From a virus: a DNA stretch of 34,233 nt. The notes beneath the pieces were generated by a model that saw only the letters and a list, made by a program, of their open reading frames with translations, did no database searches and was not told where the DNA came from. The translations under genes were made by a program, and so were the position numbers. Within the stretch, counting starts at the first letter, position 1; each line of letters opens with the position of its first letter. Positions 23,854 through 30,337 of this stretch are shown here, in pieces. The stretch is taken from positions 1 to 34,233 of IMG/VR virus record IMGVR_UViG_3300049156_000026; one strand, given 5' to 3'.

Positions 23854-24135
23854 ATGTTATATCCATGTAAAGACTGTCTAGTCCAAGCGGCGTGTTCAGA
23901 TAAATGTATTGACTATCTTGCATATATCAACGGAGCAGCAGATAATCTAGGAGAAATGAGTGCTGACGAAATTTCATATATAGTAACAGAAGTCCCACTT
24001 GAGGTAAGGAGGAAGATCGAGAAGTTTATTAGTGAAAAACTTAGATACGCTACTGAAAGAGGATTTGAGATACACGACTTTCGAGAAAAGGAGTTAACTG
24101 AATGCTCGGATACCCTTGTAAAACTTGTATCGTAG
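23854..24135 (+). CDS. Cys-motif small protein
   Basis: 93-aa protein from ATG 23854. The N-terminus is MLYPCKDCLVQAACSDKC, an archetypal C-x2-C-x5-C-x3-C family member, followed by acidic helices. It overlaps the next member of the same family (24102) by 34 bases, so the two form a tandem pair, probably from duplication. Confidence 0.75.
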   Translation: MLYPCKDCLVQAACSDKCIDYLAYINGAADNLGEMSADEISYIVTEVPLEVRRKIEKFISEKLRYATERGFEIHDFREKELTECSDTLVKLVS

Positions 24136-24356
24136 GCATTACATGCTCAGTAGAGTGTGAAGACTTTGATAGTTTTTTAGAACACACTGCTGATATATAT
24201 TATTTATTTACACAGGATGAAATCATTTCTTATGGAGAGTTGCCAAAATCTGTAAGACAAGTAATTATGATTCGGGCTTTTGATGGAGGTAGAGCCACAG
24301 CAAAATGGAAACAAAAAAGAAGGGAGGAGCTTTATGGAGAATGTGCTACTGCTTAA
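24102..24356 (+). CDS. Cys-motif small protein (tandem copy)
   Basis: 84-aa protein from ATG 24102, preceded by AAAGGAG inside the previous gene. MLGYPCKTCIVGITCSVEC matches the family motif and resembles its upstream neighbour in layout: motif first, then an acidic helical segment. The end overlaps the start of the HNH gene by 23 bases. Confidence 0.75.
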   Translation: MLGYPCKTCIVGITCSVECEDFDSFLEHTADIYYLFTQDEIISYGELPKSVRQVIMIRAFDGGRATAKWKQKRREELYGECATA

Positions 24357-24855
24357 TGCTGACTACACTTATTTGTGTACGCTTCGTTGGCAAAGGGCGG
24401 TATGCCTTATGATTCAGAACAAAGTTGAAGTTTTGAAGCATGGTGACCGTCAAATTGCTAACACTGGGCGGACCGTCGTGATCACACTTCCTTTGATCCT
24501 GCGACTGTTGAAATTAGTTCGCTCAATTTACAAGAACAGAGTCCCCTTTAGACAAAGGAATGTATTGATTCGGGACAACTGGACTTGTCAGTACTGCGGT
24601 AGCACGGATCGAGGAAATTTAACAATAGATCATCTAATTCCGAAGTCTCGTAACGGAAAACATAATTTTGAAAACTGTGTGGCTTCTTGTAAAGATTGCA
24701 ACAACAAGAAAGGCAATAGGACTCCAAGAGAAGCAAATATGTTTATCAAGAGGCAACCTTATCAACCTACCATTTCTGAATTTCTCATGCTGAGAATGAA
24801 AGAATATGGAATCCATGATCTATTGAAGGAGATATGGTGTGAGTGCTCGAAGTGA
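24334..24855 (+). CDS. HNH endonuclease
   Basis: 173-aa HNH nuclease from ATG 24334 behind GGGAGGAG; the longer upstream frame is unlikely. Features are an N-terminal VLLLNADYTYL-x-L-x-WQRAV module, then the zinc pair CQYC (85-88), the catalytic TIDHLIP (D99-H100), N114 and a second zinc pair CKDC (119-122) with GNRTPREA. This is the widespread stand-alone HNH family of bacteria and phages, often mobile. It lies about 650 bases upstream of the repeat array but lacks any Nop-like domain, so it is not evidently a TasH effector. Confidence 0.9.
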   Translation: MENVLLLNADYTYLCTLRWQRAVCLMIQNKVEVLKHGDRQIANTGRTVVITLPLILRLLKLVRSIYKNRVPFRQRNVLIRDNWTCQYCGSTDRGNLTIDHLIPKSRNGKHNFENCVASCKDCNNKKGNRTPREANMFIKRQPYQPTISEFLMLRMKEYGIHDLLKEIWCECSK

Positions 24856-24862
24856 ATGGAAA

Positions 24863-24991
24863 ATGATGCATGAATTGTGTTGGTTGGGCAGACTGTTTAG
24901 GAAATTAGAACTTGCACTTACAGGTCATTGGGAGTACTGTGATGGATGTAGGCGATTTAGTCCTCCTAGGCGGCCCTGTCCATGGTGTTAA
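24863..24991 (+). CDS. Micro-protein with zinc ribbon
   Basis: 42-aa ORF from ATG 24863 (a second ATG follows at 24866). The C-terminal end is YCDGCRRFSPPRRPCPWC, two CxxC pairs separated by a basic, proline-rich loop, a textbook four-cysteine zinc ribbon ending at the stop codon. The ribosome site is weak (GGA at spacing 5-6). The cysteine pattern makes it likely real. Confidence 0.55.
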   Translation: MMHELCWLGRLFRKLELALTGHWEYCDGCRRFSPPRRPCPWC

Positions 24992-24996
24992 ACATC

Positions 24997-25060
24997 TTGG
25001 CCGAGCGTGACCCAGCACGTCCGGGAGCTCTGACTGGGCTATATTCAACTCCCGGGCCAA
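24997..25060 (+). ncRNA. Three-way-junction structured RNA with possible kissing loops
   Basis: TTGGC (24997-25001) pairs with GCCAA (25056-25060). Inside it, GCGTG/CACGT (25005-25009 and 25016-25020) and CCGGGAG/CTCCCGG (25021-25027 and 25049-25055) form two further helices. The small loop holds CCCAG (25011-25015), which is complementary to CTGGG (25034-25038) in the large loop, so a loop-loop contact is possible. The region lies between a zinc-ribbon ORF and a small membrane-protein ORF, in the position of a 5' leader. It is not a normal tRNA and matches no RNA class I can name. Confidence 0.5.
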
Positions 25061-25073
25061 AAGAGAGGATAAT

Positions 25074-25220
25074 ATGGAGTGGATAATTATATTGATAGTG
25101 ATAGCCATTGTTTGGTACAAGTATAAAATAGGTGACAAGAAACGTTTTTTCTACATTGGATGTGATAGGGAAAAATACGACGAGGCTGAGTTAGGGTTTA
25201 AACTTAGAGAGCCAGAGTGA
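25074..25220 (+). CDS. Small membrane-anchored protein
   Basis: 48-aa protein from ATG 25074 behind AGAGAGGATA. Residues 3-14 are a strongly hydrophobic stretch (WIIILIVIAIVW), followed by a basic then acidic tail with one Cys. Likely a single-pass inner-membrane peptide. No family is recognised. Confidence 0.6.
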   Translation: MEWIIILIVIAIVWYKYKIGDKKRFFYIGCDREKYDEAELGFKLREPE

Positions 25221-25238
25221 AAGGTGACCTACAATAGA

Positions 25239-25547
25239 ATGAAAGAACAACCGGAGCATATAAAACTCATTTGTGAGAATCTTAAAAAAGCTCACAATAT
25301 AAAAGTTATAAATATTACTGTAGCACTAGATGCAAATAACAAAGTAGTTCATAGTCATATGGAACATCCACAACCAATTACCAGGCCTACACTTATGGAT
25401 ATATTAGAAGGCCTACGAGAGCAAGTTATAAAGGATTATGAAGTATTGGAGAAATCAGCATCAACTATAGAAAATGCTGAGAGTATCCTTTCAATTCTAA
25501 AAAAAAGTGAACCAGCCCATGACAGAAAAACCAAGCATCGGGAGTGA
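25239..25547 (+). CDS. Hypothetical protein whose 3' end enters the repeat array
   Basis: 102-aa protein from ATG 25239 with AAGGTGA upstream; GTG 25224 also opens the frame. It is helical, with a central strand part (VINITVALDANNKVV). The last ~14 codons, starting at Ser-Glu-Pro, are encoded by the first repeat unit of the array, and the stop falls inside the second edge repeat. So either the array begins inside this gene or array growth has replaced its original C-terminus. No family is recognised. Confidence 0.6.
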   Translation: MKEQPEHIKLICENLKKAHNIKVINITVALDANNKVVHSHMEHPQPITRPTLMDILEGLREQVIKDYEVLEKSASTIENAESILSILKKSEPAHDRKTKHRE

Positions 25548-26052
25548 ACCGGTAATATCCAGAAATCCAAAAAAATCGAGTGAACCAGAAGTCCGCAGTA
25601 CCCAACGAACATGAGTGAACCAGAGTATGTCAGAACCCAACAAAAGAAAGTGAACCACTATGTATAAGAAACCTATAGAAACTAGTGAACCATGGAGCCC
25701 GAGTAACCCGGTGATCATGTAGTGAACCTAACTCTATCAGAACCCCTATTGAGGTAAGTGAACCACCCCGTCATAGAAATCCATCGTCTACTAGTGAACC
25801 ATTCGATGAAAGTAACCCATTGTAAAACAGTGAACCAGAAGTGGCCAGTAAACCATTCAGTTGGAGTGAACCATCTCTGTAGAGAAATCCAATGAACACC
25901 AGTGAACCACAGACTTTCAGTAAACCGCCAAAGAGCAGTGAACCAACAGGGAGCAATAATTCAGCGACCCGAAGTGAACCATTACCTTAAAGTATCCACT
26001 TTATTATAGTGAACCAGAGCGATATAGAAAACCAGTAAAATCAAGTGAACCA
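25506..26052 (+). repeat. TIGR-like dual-spacer repeat array (15 units)
   Basis: Sixteen copies of AGTGAACC (9th base A in 14) start at 25506, 25543, 25579, 25614, 25649, 25684, 25721, 25757, 25793, 25829, 25865, 25901, 25937, 25973, 26008 and 26044. A second, looser repeat (consensus AGWAAHCCA; for example AGAAATCCA, AGTAACCCA, AGAAAACCA) begins exactly 18 bases after each of the first fifteen. All length variation (35-37) lies in the second half. The ~9 bases after each repeat differ from unit to unit. Stops and frame changes exclude a protein-repeat reading on either strand. Known TIGR arrays give ~36-nt tigRNAs with two ~9-nt spacers between edge and loop repeats; the match in layout is close. 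Transcription and function are inferred. CRISPR is excluded by the tiny repeat and spacer size. Confidence 0.88.
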
Positions 26053-26070
26053 TGAATAGAAGGATGTTAT

Positions 26071-26565
26071 ATGAAAATAGAATATGCAGTGAAGTGTAAC
26101 TGTGGTAATAATTTGATTATCACAGATGCTACAATCAATCATCTAAAGGGAGAAATATCATTTTACGTTCATGACCATGAATGTGAAAGTCCTTTCTTAA
26201 AACTTCTTGAGTCAGGTAAGAAAATAAAAATGACAATCGAAAAATGTCAATGTCCCACTGGATCACATGAAGCACGTGGACGATCTATTGATGTACCTGT
26301 TATTGAAGGGGTAATGACTCTTAGGGCTGTAAGATTAATTCACTGTCCGACTTGCAAAGTCAATTATGTCAGAGATGAGTATCTAGAGGAGCTTGAACGA
26401 CAGTTTACAAGGGCAGGAATACCTACAAACAAAACTTTTCTGTGGGGAATGATCTCTAAAGGTTTAGACTATTGGGAACAGAAATTTGGCACTAAGTATG
26501 AAACTAAGGAGGAGGGCGGACATGGCGGAGCAGCAGGAGGAGAAGAGGGAGATGATGATAATTGA
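26071..26565 (+). CDS. Zinc-binding protein after the array
   Basis: 164-aa protein from ATG 26071 behind AGAAGGAT, 18 bases after the last repeat. It has CNCG near the N-terminus, a middle C-x-C pair (KCQCPTG) and CPTCKVNYVRDEYL, so one or two zinc sites are likely. The C-terminus is a Gly/Glu/Asp-rich tail ending DDDN. It has no Nop-like or nuclease motif. The end overlaps the next gene by 44 bases. Confidence 0.7.
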   Translation: MKIEYAVKCNCGNNLIITDATINHLKGEISFYVHDHECESPFLKLLESGKKIKMTIEKCQCPTGSHEARGRSIDVPVIEGVMTLRAVRLIHCPTCKVNYVRDEYLEELERQFTRAGIPTNKTFLWGMISKGLDYWEQKFGTKYETKEEGGHGGAAGGEEGDDDN

Positions 26566-27076
26566 GGGGATGAAGAGGTTGCGAGTTATCAAAAAGAGGA
26601 TGGCGAACAATATTGAAAGCGTGAACAAGTACGCTGCTATTGTCTCAAACGAGCGACCTATGTTTGGCTCTGAGGACCAACAGAAGAAGGAAGTCAAACA
26701 GATAATTCAATCAAACCTTGATTTGCTCAATGAGTATCTCAAGTTAAAAAAGCGAATTGAAAGAACAAATTTACAAACTGTGGTCGAGATCGGAGGAGTA
26801 GACTATACAATTAGTGACCTGCTGATTCTCAAGAGAGAGTTGGTTCAACTCGTTGTACAGACTTATGATGCCTTGAATACCAATCTAGCACAGATGAAAC
26901 TCAATGCATTGTCAAGGCAGCATCATGTCGCTGGTCAGCAGGGCGAAAGTTTACGAATCGACCATATGTTTGATGAAAAGGAGAAAAACAAAGAGTTGAG
27001 GAAATGGCAAGATCTCTATGACAATATTGATAGTCGTCTAGAGGTCATAAATGCTACAACCACATTACTGGATTAA
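26522..27076 (+). CDS. DIP1984-like helical protein
   Basis: 184-aa protein from ATG 26522 with GGAGG upstream; ATG 26552 is the alternative. It is a long helical protein. A central KRIERTNLQTVVEIGGVDYT-type segment is followed by a DLLILKREL helix, and the C-terminal LYDNIDSRLEVINATTTLLD resembles DIP1984-family proteins (I-x-R-T-N, then G-x-T/x-L-x-D-L-x-x-x-R-D, then a closing D-x-x-I/L-x-x-x-N-x-x-x-x-L). That family has no clear molecular function. Assignment is from pattern and moderate. Confidence 0.55.
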   Translation: MAEQQEEKREMMIIEGMKRLRVIKKRMANNIESVNKYAAIVSNERPMFGSEDQQKKEVKQIIQSNLDLLNEYLKLKKRIERTNLQTVVEIGGVDYTISDLLILKRELVQLVVQTYDALNTNLAQMKLNALSRQHHVAGQQGESLRIDHMFDEKEKNKELRKWQDLYDNIDSRLEVINATTTLLD

Positions 27077-27422
27077 AAGGAGATGGGTTTCGATAGCGTA
27101 ATCTAGGTAGTATGAGAGCGTACGTCTAAAACGTCATTTAGACAACAGCTATGAAGCTGAGACTATCATGATCAAGACTCAAGATTTATCTACCGTCCTA
27201 TTGAGGAGGTAGAACTTAAGACTAACTCAGCGTCCCACTGAGGGTAAACCTTGGGATCTTCAAGACTAAAGACGGCAAGACTAAAGAGTATGAAAAACCC
27301 GGATTAAACAGTGCTGCCTTCTCTCAGGCAGACCAGCACTACCGGCTGCTGTATGGAACCCTCCTTTTATTTCAAATTTTAGAATTTAGAATACTCAATA
27401 AAATCAAGGACTTAGGAGTCAA
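27077..27422 (+). ncRNA. 346-bp non-coding, highly structured stretch
   Basis: No credible ORF on either strand. Several perfect hairpins follow one another: GTCTAAA/TTTAGAC (27124-27143), CAGCT/AGCTG (27146-27159), CTACC with an inner TCCT/AGGA (27190-27212), CTCAG/CTGAG (27226-27242), and CTGCC/GGCAG inside GTGCT/AGCAC (about 27311-27339). AAGACT occurs four times, twice as AAGACTAAAGA in close tandem (27262 and 27277). It has none of the hallmarks of tmRNA or RNase P, and a group I intron core could not be convincingly assembled. A phage structured non-coding RNA is the best description. Confidence 0.5.
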
Positions 27423-27692
27423 ATGCCTACCTACAAAATTGCCTGTTTATGGCAAGTCTATGGTGAGTTAGATATTGATGCACCTACCTTAGAAAAAGCA
27501 ATTGAAATAGCTGAAGATGGAGATACCCCCCTGCCAGTTGAATCAGATTATGTAGACAGTTCGTTTGAAGTTGATATTCAGATGACTGAAGAATTGAATA
27601 ATTTACACATACTTGAAATATGGCAGGAAGAAGAGAGAGTGCGAAAGGAGAAAGAGAATGAGCGAACCAAGTCCGTTTCAACTAATGATTGA
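27423..27692 (+). CDS. Hypothetical acidic protein
   Basis: 89-aa protein from ATG 27423 behind TTAGGAG. It starts with strand ACLWQVYGELDID, then a helix and an acidic middle, a layout like small phage proteins with a YK-x-x-x-W-x-x-YG-x-x-x-V fold; the family is not named with confidence. It overlaps the next gene by 35 bases. Confidence 0.65.
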   Translation: MPTYKIACLWQVYGELDIDAPTLEKAIEIAEDGDTPLPVESDYVDSSFEVDIQMTEELNNLHILEIWQEEERVRKEKENERTKSVSTND

Positions 27693-27819
27693 TCCAGAAA
27701 GATATGGCTTCACTCAGTGCGGTCATTGTAATGGTTATGGAAGTTCTTTGAAAGAAGAAGCAGACAGGTGTACTGAATGTGAAGGTCTTGGATTAGTACC
27801 GATGAAGGAGAAAAAGTGA
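27658..27819 (+). CDS. DnaJ-type zinc-knuckle micro-protein
   Basis: 53-aa protein from ATG 27658 (AAGGAG upstream); the longer frame from 27613 is less likely. CGHCNGYG and CTECEGLG are two CxxCxGxG-type knuckles, as in the DnaJ cysteine-rich domain, enough for one zinc ion. The final bases overlap the FolE2 start (GTGA). Confidence 0.7.
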   Translation: MSEPSPFQLMIDPERYGFTQCGHCNGYGSSLKEEADRCTECEGLGLVPMKEKK

Positions 27820-28664
27820 GCACTTGCAAACTACCGGATGTTCAATGTACAGAACCAGTAATTAAAATACCAATTTATCAGGTGGGAGTCGAGAACGTTG
27901 AAGTTCCCTTTATGCTTGAATCAAAATTCGGGGGGTTTCACGAGATGGTTGCAAAAGTCTCGATGAGAACCAGTTTGGAGGATAATATCAGAGGGATATC
28001 AATGTCTCGACTCCTTCTCACCTTGAAACCATATTTAAGGAAACCTCTAAAACATTTTCTAATTAATGAAATTCTTGTGAGTTTGAAAGATAATATTGGA
28101 TCAACCTCTAGCTTTATGAAGTTTGAATTTAAACTTCCGGTACTGAGAAAATCTCCAGTATCGGATAATGAATTTCCTATTTATTATAACTGTAAATTTG
28201 AAGGGCAACTTGACAATGGAGAGTTTAGATTTTTTCAAGGCCTTAGAGTTCAATATTCATCTTACTGCCCTTGTTCAGCAGAACTGTGTGAAGACCTAGG
28301 CGGCAAAGGTTCGTCTGGTTATCCACATGCTCAGAGATCATTTGCTGATTTACTAATTGAGACAATAGAGCCAAATTATGTTTGGCTAGAAGATATAATT
28401 GAAACAGTTGAAATGGCTGTTCATACATTACCCTATCCAGTTATTAAGAGAGTAGATGAACAGGAGATTGCTCGAATTGCTGCAGACAATCCAATGTTTG
28501 TTGAAGACGCAATTCGAGCAATCTCTCACCAATTAAATAAGAGAGAAGATGTTTATGATTGGATTGTGAAGTGTACACACGAAGAATCAATTCATACATC
28601 TGAAGCAATTGCGATGAATTATAAAGGAGTTGAGAATGGATTCGATGGAAGATATTTTCTCTAG
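27816..28664 (+). CDS. folE2: GTP cyclohydrolase FolE2 (type IB)
   Basis: 282-aa protein starting at GTG 27816 (AGGAG upstream). It would convert GTP to 7,8-dihydroneopterin triphosphate, the first step towards folate and 7-deazaguanines. Family signatures are YCPCS (C153, the conserved metal/catalytic Cys), GYPHAQRS (H171; HNQRS-like) and a C-terminal ESIHTSEAIA (ESIH-x-H/x-D/E-A-like). The length fits the family. In phages this enzyme is mostly seen with 7-deazaguanine (preQ0-type) DNA modification genes; none of those is recognised in this window. It acts in the cytosol. The end overlaps the next gene. Confidence 0.88.
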   Translation: MSTCKLPDVQCTEPVIKIPIYQVGVENVEVPFMLESKFGGFHEMVAKVSMRTSLEDNIRGISMSRLLLTLKPYLRKPLKHFLINEILVSLKDNIGSTSSFMKFEFKLPVLRKSPVSDNEFPIYYNCKFEGQLDNGEFRFFQGLRVQYSSYCPCSAELCEDLGGKGSSGYPHAQRSFADLLIETIEPNYVWLEDIIETVEMAVHTLPYPVIKRVDEQEIARIAADNPMFVEDAIRAISHQLNKREDVYDWIVKCTHEESIHTSEAIAMNYKGVENGFDGRYFL

Positions 28665-29043
28665 TTTCCCACAACTGAGGGCAAGGTTTGAAGATATGGA
28701 GGGTAATATTCGAGAAGAACTTAATACTAGAATTTTGTTTCAGAATATACTTAGTGTGTATGGAATGATGGATGCTGTTGCGTTTGTTGATGTTTTACTA
28801 ATCGCTAAGGACGGAAGAATTAGCATTCTCAAGGATAAACCAAAAAAAGTTGAGGATGATGTTCATCCTATTGATTTGGTTTCTCTGTTTGTTAGATTGT
28901 TAAAGGAAAATGTTGGTTGTGGTATTGATGTATTTGACGATATGATTGAAATTGAGTTATCAGAATTTGTTACTAAACTTATGAAGAAATATCATATAAA
29001 ACCTATGCGGGAGGGTCCACATGGGAAACAAGAAGATTTTTGA
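28636..29043 (+). CDS. Hypothetical protein (paralog of next gene)
   Basis: 135-aa protein from ATG 28636 behind AAAGGAG, overlapping the FolE2 end. The C-terminal ~50 residues (VSLFVRLLKENVG, then DVFDDMIEIEL, then KKYHIKP) line up with those of the protein at 29021 (VDMVIELLKVEF, then GFFEDVVAQEL, then SHHKVLP). They therefore look like tandem paralogs. Helical; no family is recognised. Confidence 0.7.
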   Translation: MDSMEDIFSSFPQLRARFEDMEGNIREELNTRILFQNILSVYGMMDAVAFVDVLLIAKDGRISILKDKPKKVEDDVHPIDLVSLFVRLLKENVGCGIDVFDDMIEIELSEFVTKLMKKYHIKPMREGPHGKQEDF

Positions 29044-29452
29044 TATGGGAAGAAATTTACATAACTTAGAGACTGTGTTAAAGGATAGTAAATTTAGAGC
29101 GAATAAGGATGCCAGTCACCCCGATGAGGAAGATCCATTTGGTATAAGAGACGGAATGCCGGGGAAAAATCCGAGATGGTTATACATGGCAGATCTAGTC
29201 GTATCAATAATAAAGAGTGGTGAAGATCCTGATCGAGGCGTCTATGTTATAAAGAGTAGGTATGGTGTACCTGGTCGAATGAACCTTCGCCAAATTGTTG
29301 ATATGGTTATAGAATTACTAAAGGTTGAGTTTGATTTGAACATTGGTTTCTTTGAGGATGTTGTTGCTCAAGAATTACGTGGGGCAATTATGAGTGTCCT
29401 TTCTCATCACAAGGTACTTCCCAAAAAAGATTGGAACAAAATTATGAAATGA
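29021..29452 (+). CDS. Hypothetical protein (paralog of previous gene)
   Basis: 143-aa protein from ATG 29021, starting 23 bases inside the previous gene. Its helical C-terminal region matches the preceding protein, while its N-terminal ~65 residues (basic, then DPFGIRDGMPGKNPRW) are distinct. Function unknown. A short CTCG/CGAG hairpin near 29473 follows. Confidence 0.7.
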   Translation: MGNKKIFDMGRNLHNLETVLKDSKFRANKDASHPDEEDPFGIRDGMPGKNPRWLYMADLVVSIIKSGEDPDRGVYVIKSRYGVPGRMNLRQIVDMVIELLKVEFDLNIGFFEDVVAQELRGAIMSVLSHHKVLPKKDWNKIMK

Positions 29453-29495
29453 TAAAGTTCATGTTGTAAAACCTCGTGTTCGAGAGGGGCAGACA

Positions 29496-29714
29496 ATGAC
29501 CTACATTTGCGTTAAATGTGGCAAGAAGTGGGTTAAAGACGGAGAGTCTGACGAGGTGTCTGGCGGGTTATGTTATAGATGTATTACTGAATATGTTAGA
29601 GATAGACAAAAGAAAGAAGGTCTCCACGACTGTTTTGCGCGTAACACAGAGTTATGTAATGAAGAGTGTAAATATTCTAAACCATGTAACAATATCCTTT
29701 TGAATGATCAGTAA
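29496..29714 (+). CDS. Small zinc-ribbon protein
   Basis: 72-aa protein from ATG 29496 (GAGGGGCAGACA upstream). CVKCGKKW and LCYRC form a classical four-Cys ribbon in the first half. The second half has three or more Cys (HDCFARNTELCNEECKY). It ends at the base before tRNA-Pro. Confidence 0.7.
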   Translation: MTYICVKCGKKWVKDGESDEVSGGLCYRCITEYVRDRQKKEGLHDCFARNTELCNEECKYSKPCNNILLNDQ

Positions 29715-29792
29715 CGGGCAGTGGCGCAGTCTGGCTAGCGTATCGGCTTTGGGAGCCGAGGGTCCCCGGTTCGAATCCGGGCTGCCCGACCA
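29715..29792 (+). tRNA. tRNA-Pro (anticodon TGG)
   Basis: Acceptor CGGGCAG pairs with CTGCCCG; the C1-G72 pair is typical of bacterial tRNA-Pro. The anticodon stem TCGGC/GCCGA holds loop TTTGGGA, giving anticodon TGG. T arm CCCGG-TTCGAAT-CCGGG. Discriminator A, and CCA is encoded. Confidence 0.96.
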
Positions 29793-29811
29793 ATCGAATT
29801 GAGGAGAGGTG

Positions 29812-30201
29812 ATGAATACTGAAGAAGTGATAAACCTTTATGAAAAAGAAAGAAGCTATCAGAGAAATGCATTTGGAGATTATCAAAATAACCCTAGTCT
29901 TAACCTTGCAAGCTTCTTGGAATTCCTAGATGATTATGTAAAGAGAGCGAAACAAGAGTACGTTGTCAAGTGGACTCCAATCCTCCCACCTTGGTTAAAA
30001 ACCTGTAAAGAACAGCAATTACAGAATAGTGCGCCAGTGAAGACTTATGAACATTTAGTAAAAATAATGACCCTTGCAGGTGCGGCATTAGAGGCATATG
30101 CCGAAATAGATTTAAACGAATGGAGAAAAGAAGGAGTGAAATCGAAATGGATGGAGGAGAACGAGATGCTTTGCAGACCGACTCTCTCGGAAGACCCATG
30201 A
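29812..30201 (+). CDS. Conserved-looking phage hypothetical protein
   Basis: 129-aa protein from ATG 29812 behind GAGGAGAGG, 19 bases after tRNA-Pro. The pattern YEKERSYQRNAFGDY, then SLNLASFLEFLDDYV, then a W-x-P...PPWL stretch and the AGAALEAYAEIDLNEWR helix is one I associate with small proteins of large phages, but no function is known. It overlaps the next ORF. Confidence 0.7.
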   Translation: MNTEEVINLYEKERSYQRNAFGDYQNNPSLNLASFLEFLDDYVKRAKQEYVVKWTPILPPWLKTCKEQQLQNSAPVKTYEHLVKIMTLAGAALEAYAEIDLNEWRKEGVKSKWMEENEMLCRPTLSEDP

Positions 30202-30323
30202 GAGTAGAGGAAAAAACTCCGTTACCTCAAGTCGGTATAAAATTTTATGTTGAAGGAATTGAATATAAGGTTACATATGTGAACGAGGGTAAGAGAAGGT
30301 TTAGCTCAACTCCTACCCAGTAG
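30147..30323 (+). CDS. Small hypothetical protein
   Basis: 58 aa if started at ATG 30147 (AAGGAG 10 bases upstream), or 41 aa from ATG 30198, which overlaps the preceding stop (ATGA). The conserved-looking core is VGIKFYVEGIEYKVTYVNEGKR, a small beta-sheet fold. Only this part is clearly coding. No family is recognised. Confidence 0.6.
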   Translation: MDGGERDALQTDSLGRPMRVEEKTPLPQVGIKFYVEGIEYKVTYVNEGKRRFSSTPTQ

Positions 30324-30337
30324 TCGAAAGGAGTCAA

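Noticed and set aside
24334-24855. HNH gene as the Tas (TasH) effector of the array
   Set aside because: It is a 173-aa stand-alone HNH protein of a common family with no room for a Nop domain.
25497-25956. Minus-strand ORFs with GSLxxxGFL-type hexapeptide repeats over the array
   Set aside because: They are the reverse reading of the 18-base half-units. Unit lengths of 35 and 37 break the frame, no ribosome site is present, and all other genes are on the + strand.
25506-26052. CRISPR array
   Set aside because: The repeats are only 8-9 bases and the spacers about 9, with two alternating repeat types; this does not fit any CRISPR type, and no cas gene is seen.
27077-27422. Group I intron or tmRNA
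   Set aside because: Neither the P3-P7 core nor tRNA-like ends could be assembled, and the flanking genes are separate proteins rather than split exons.
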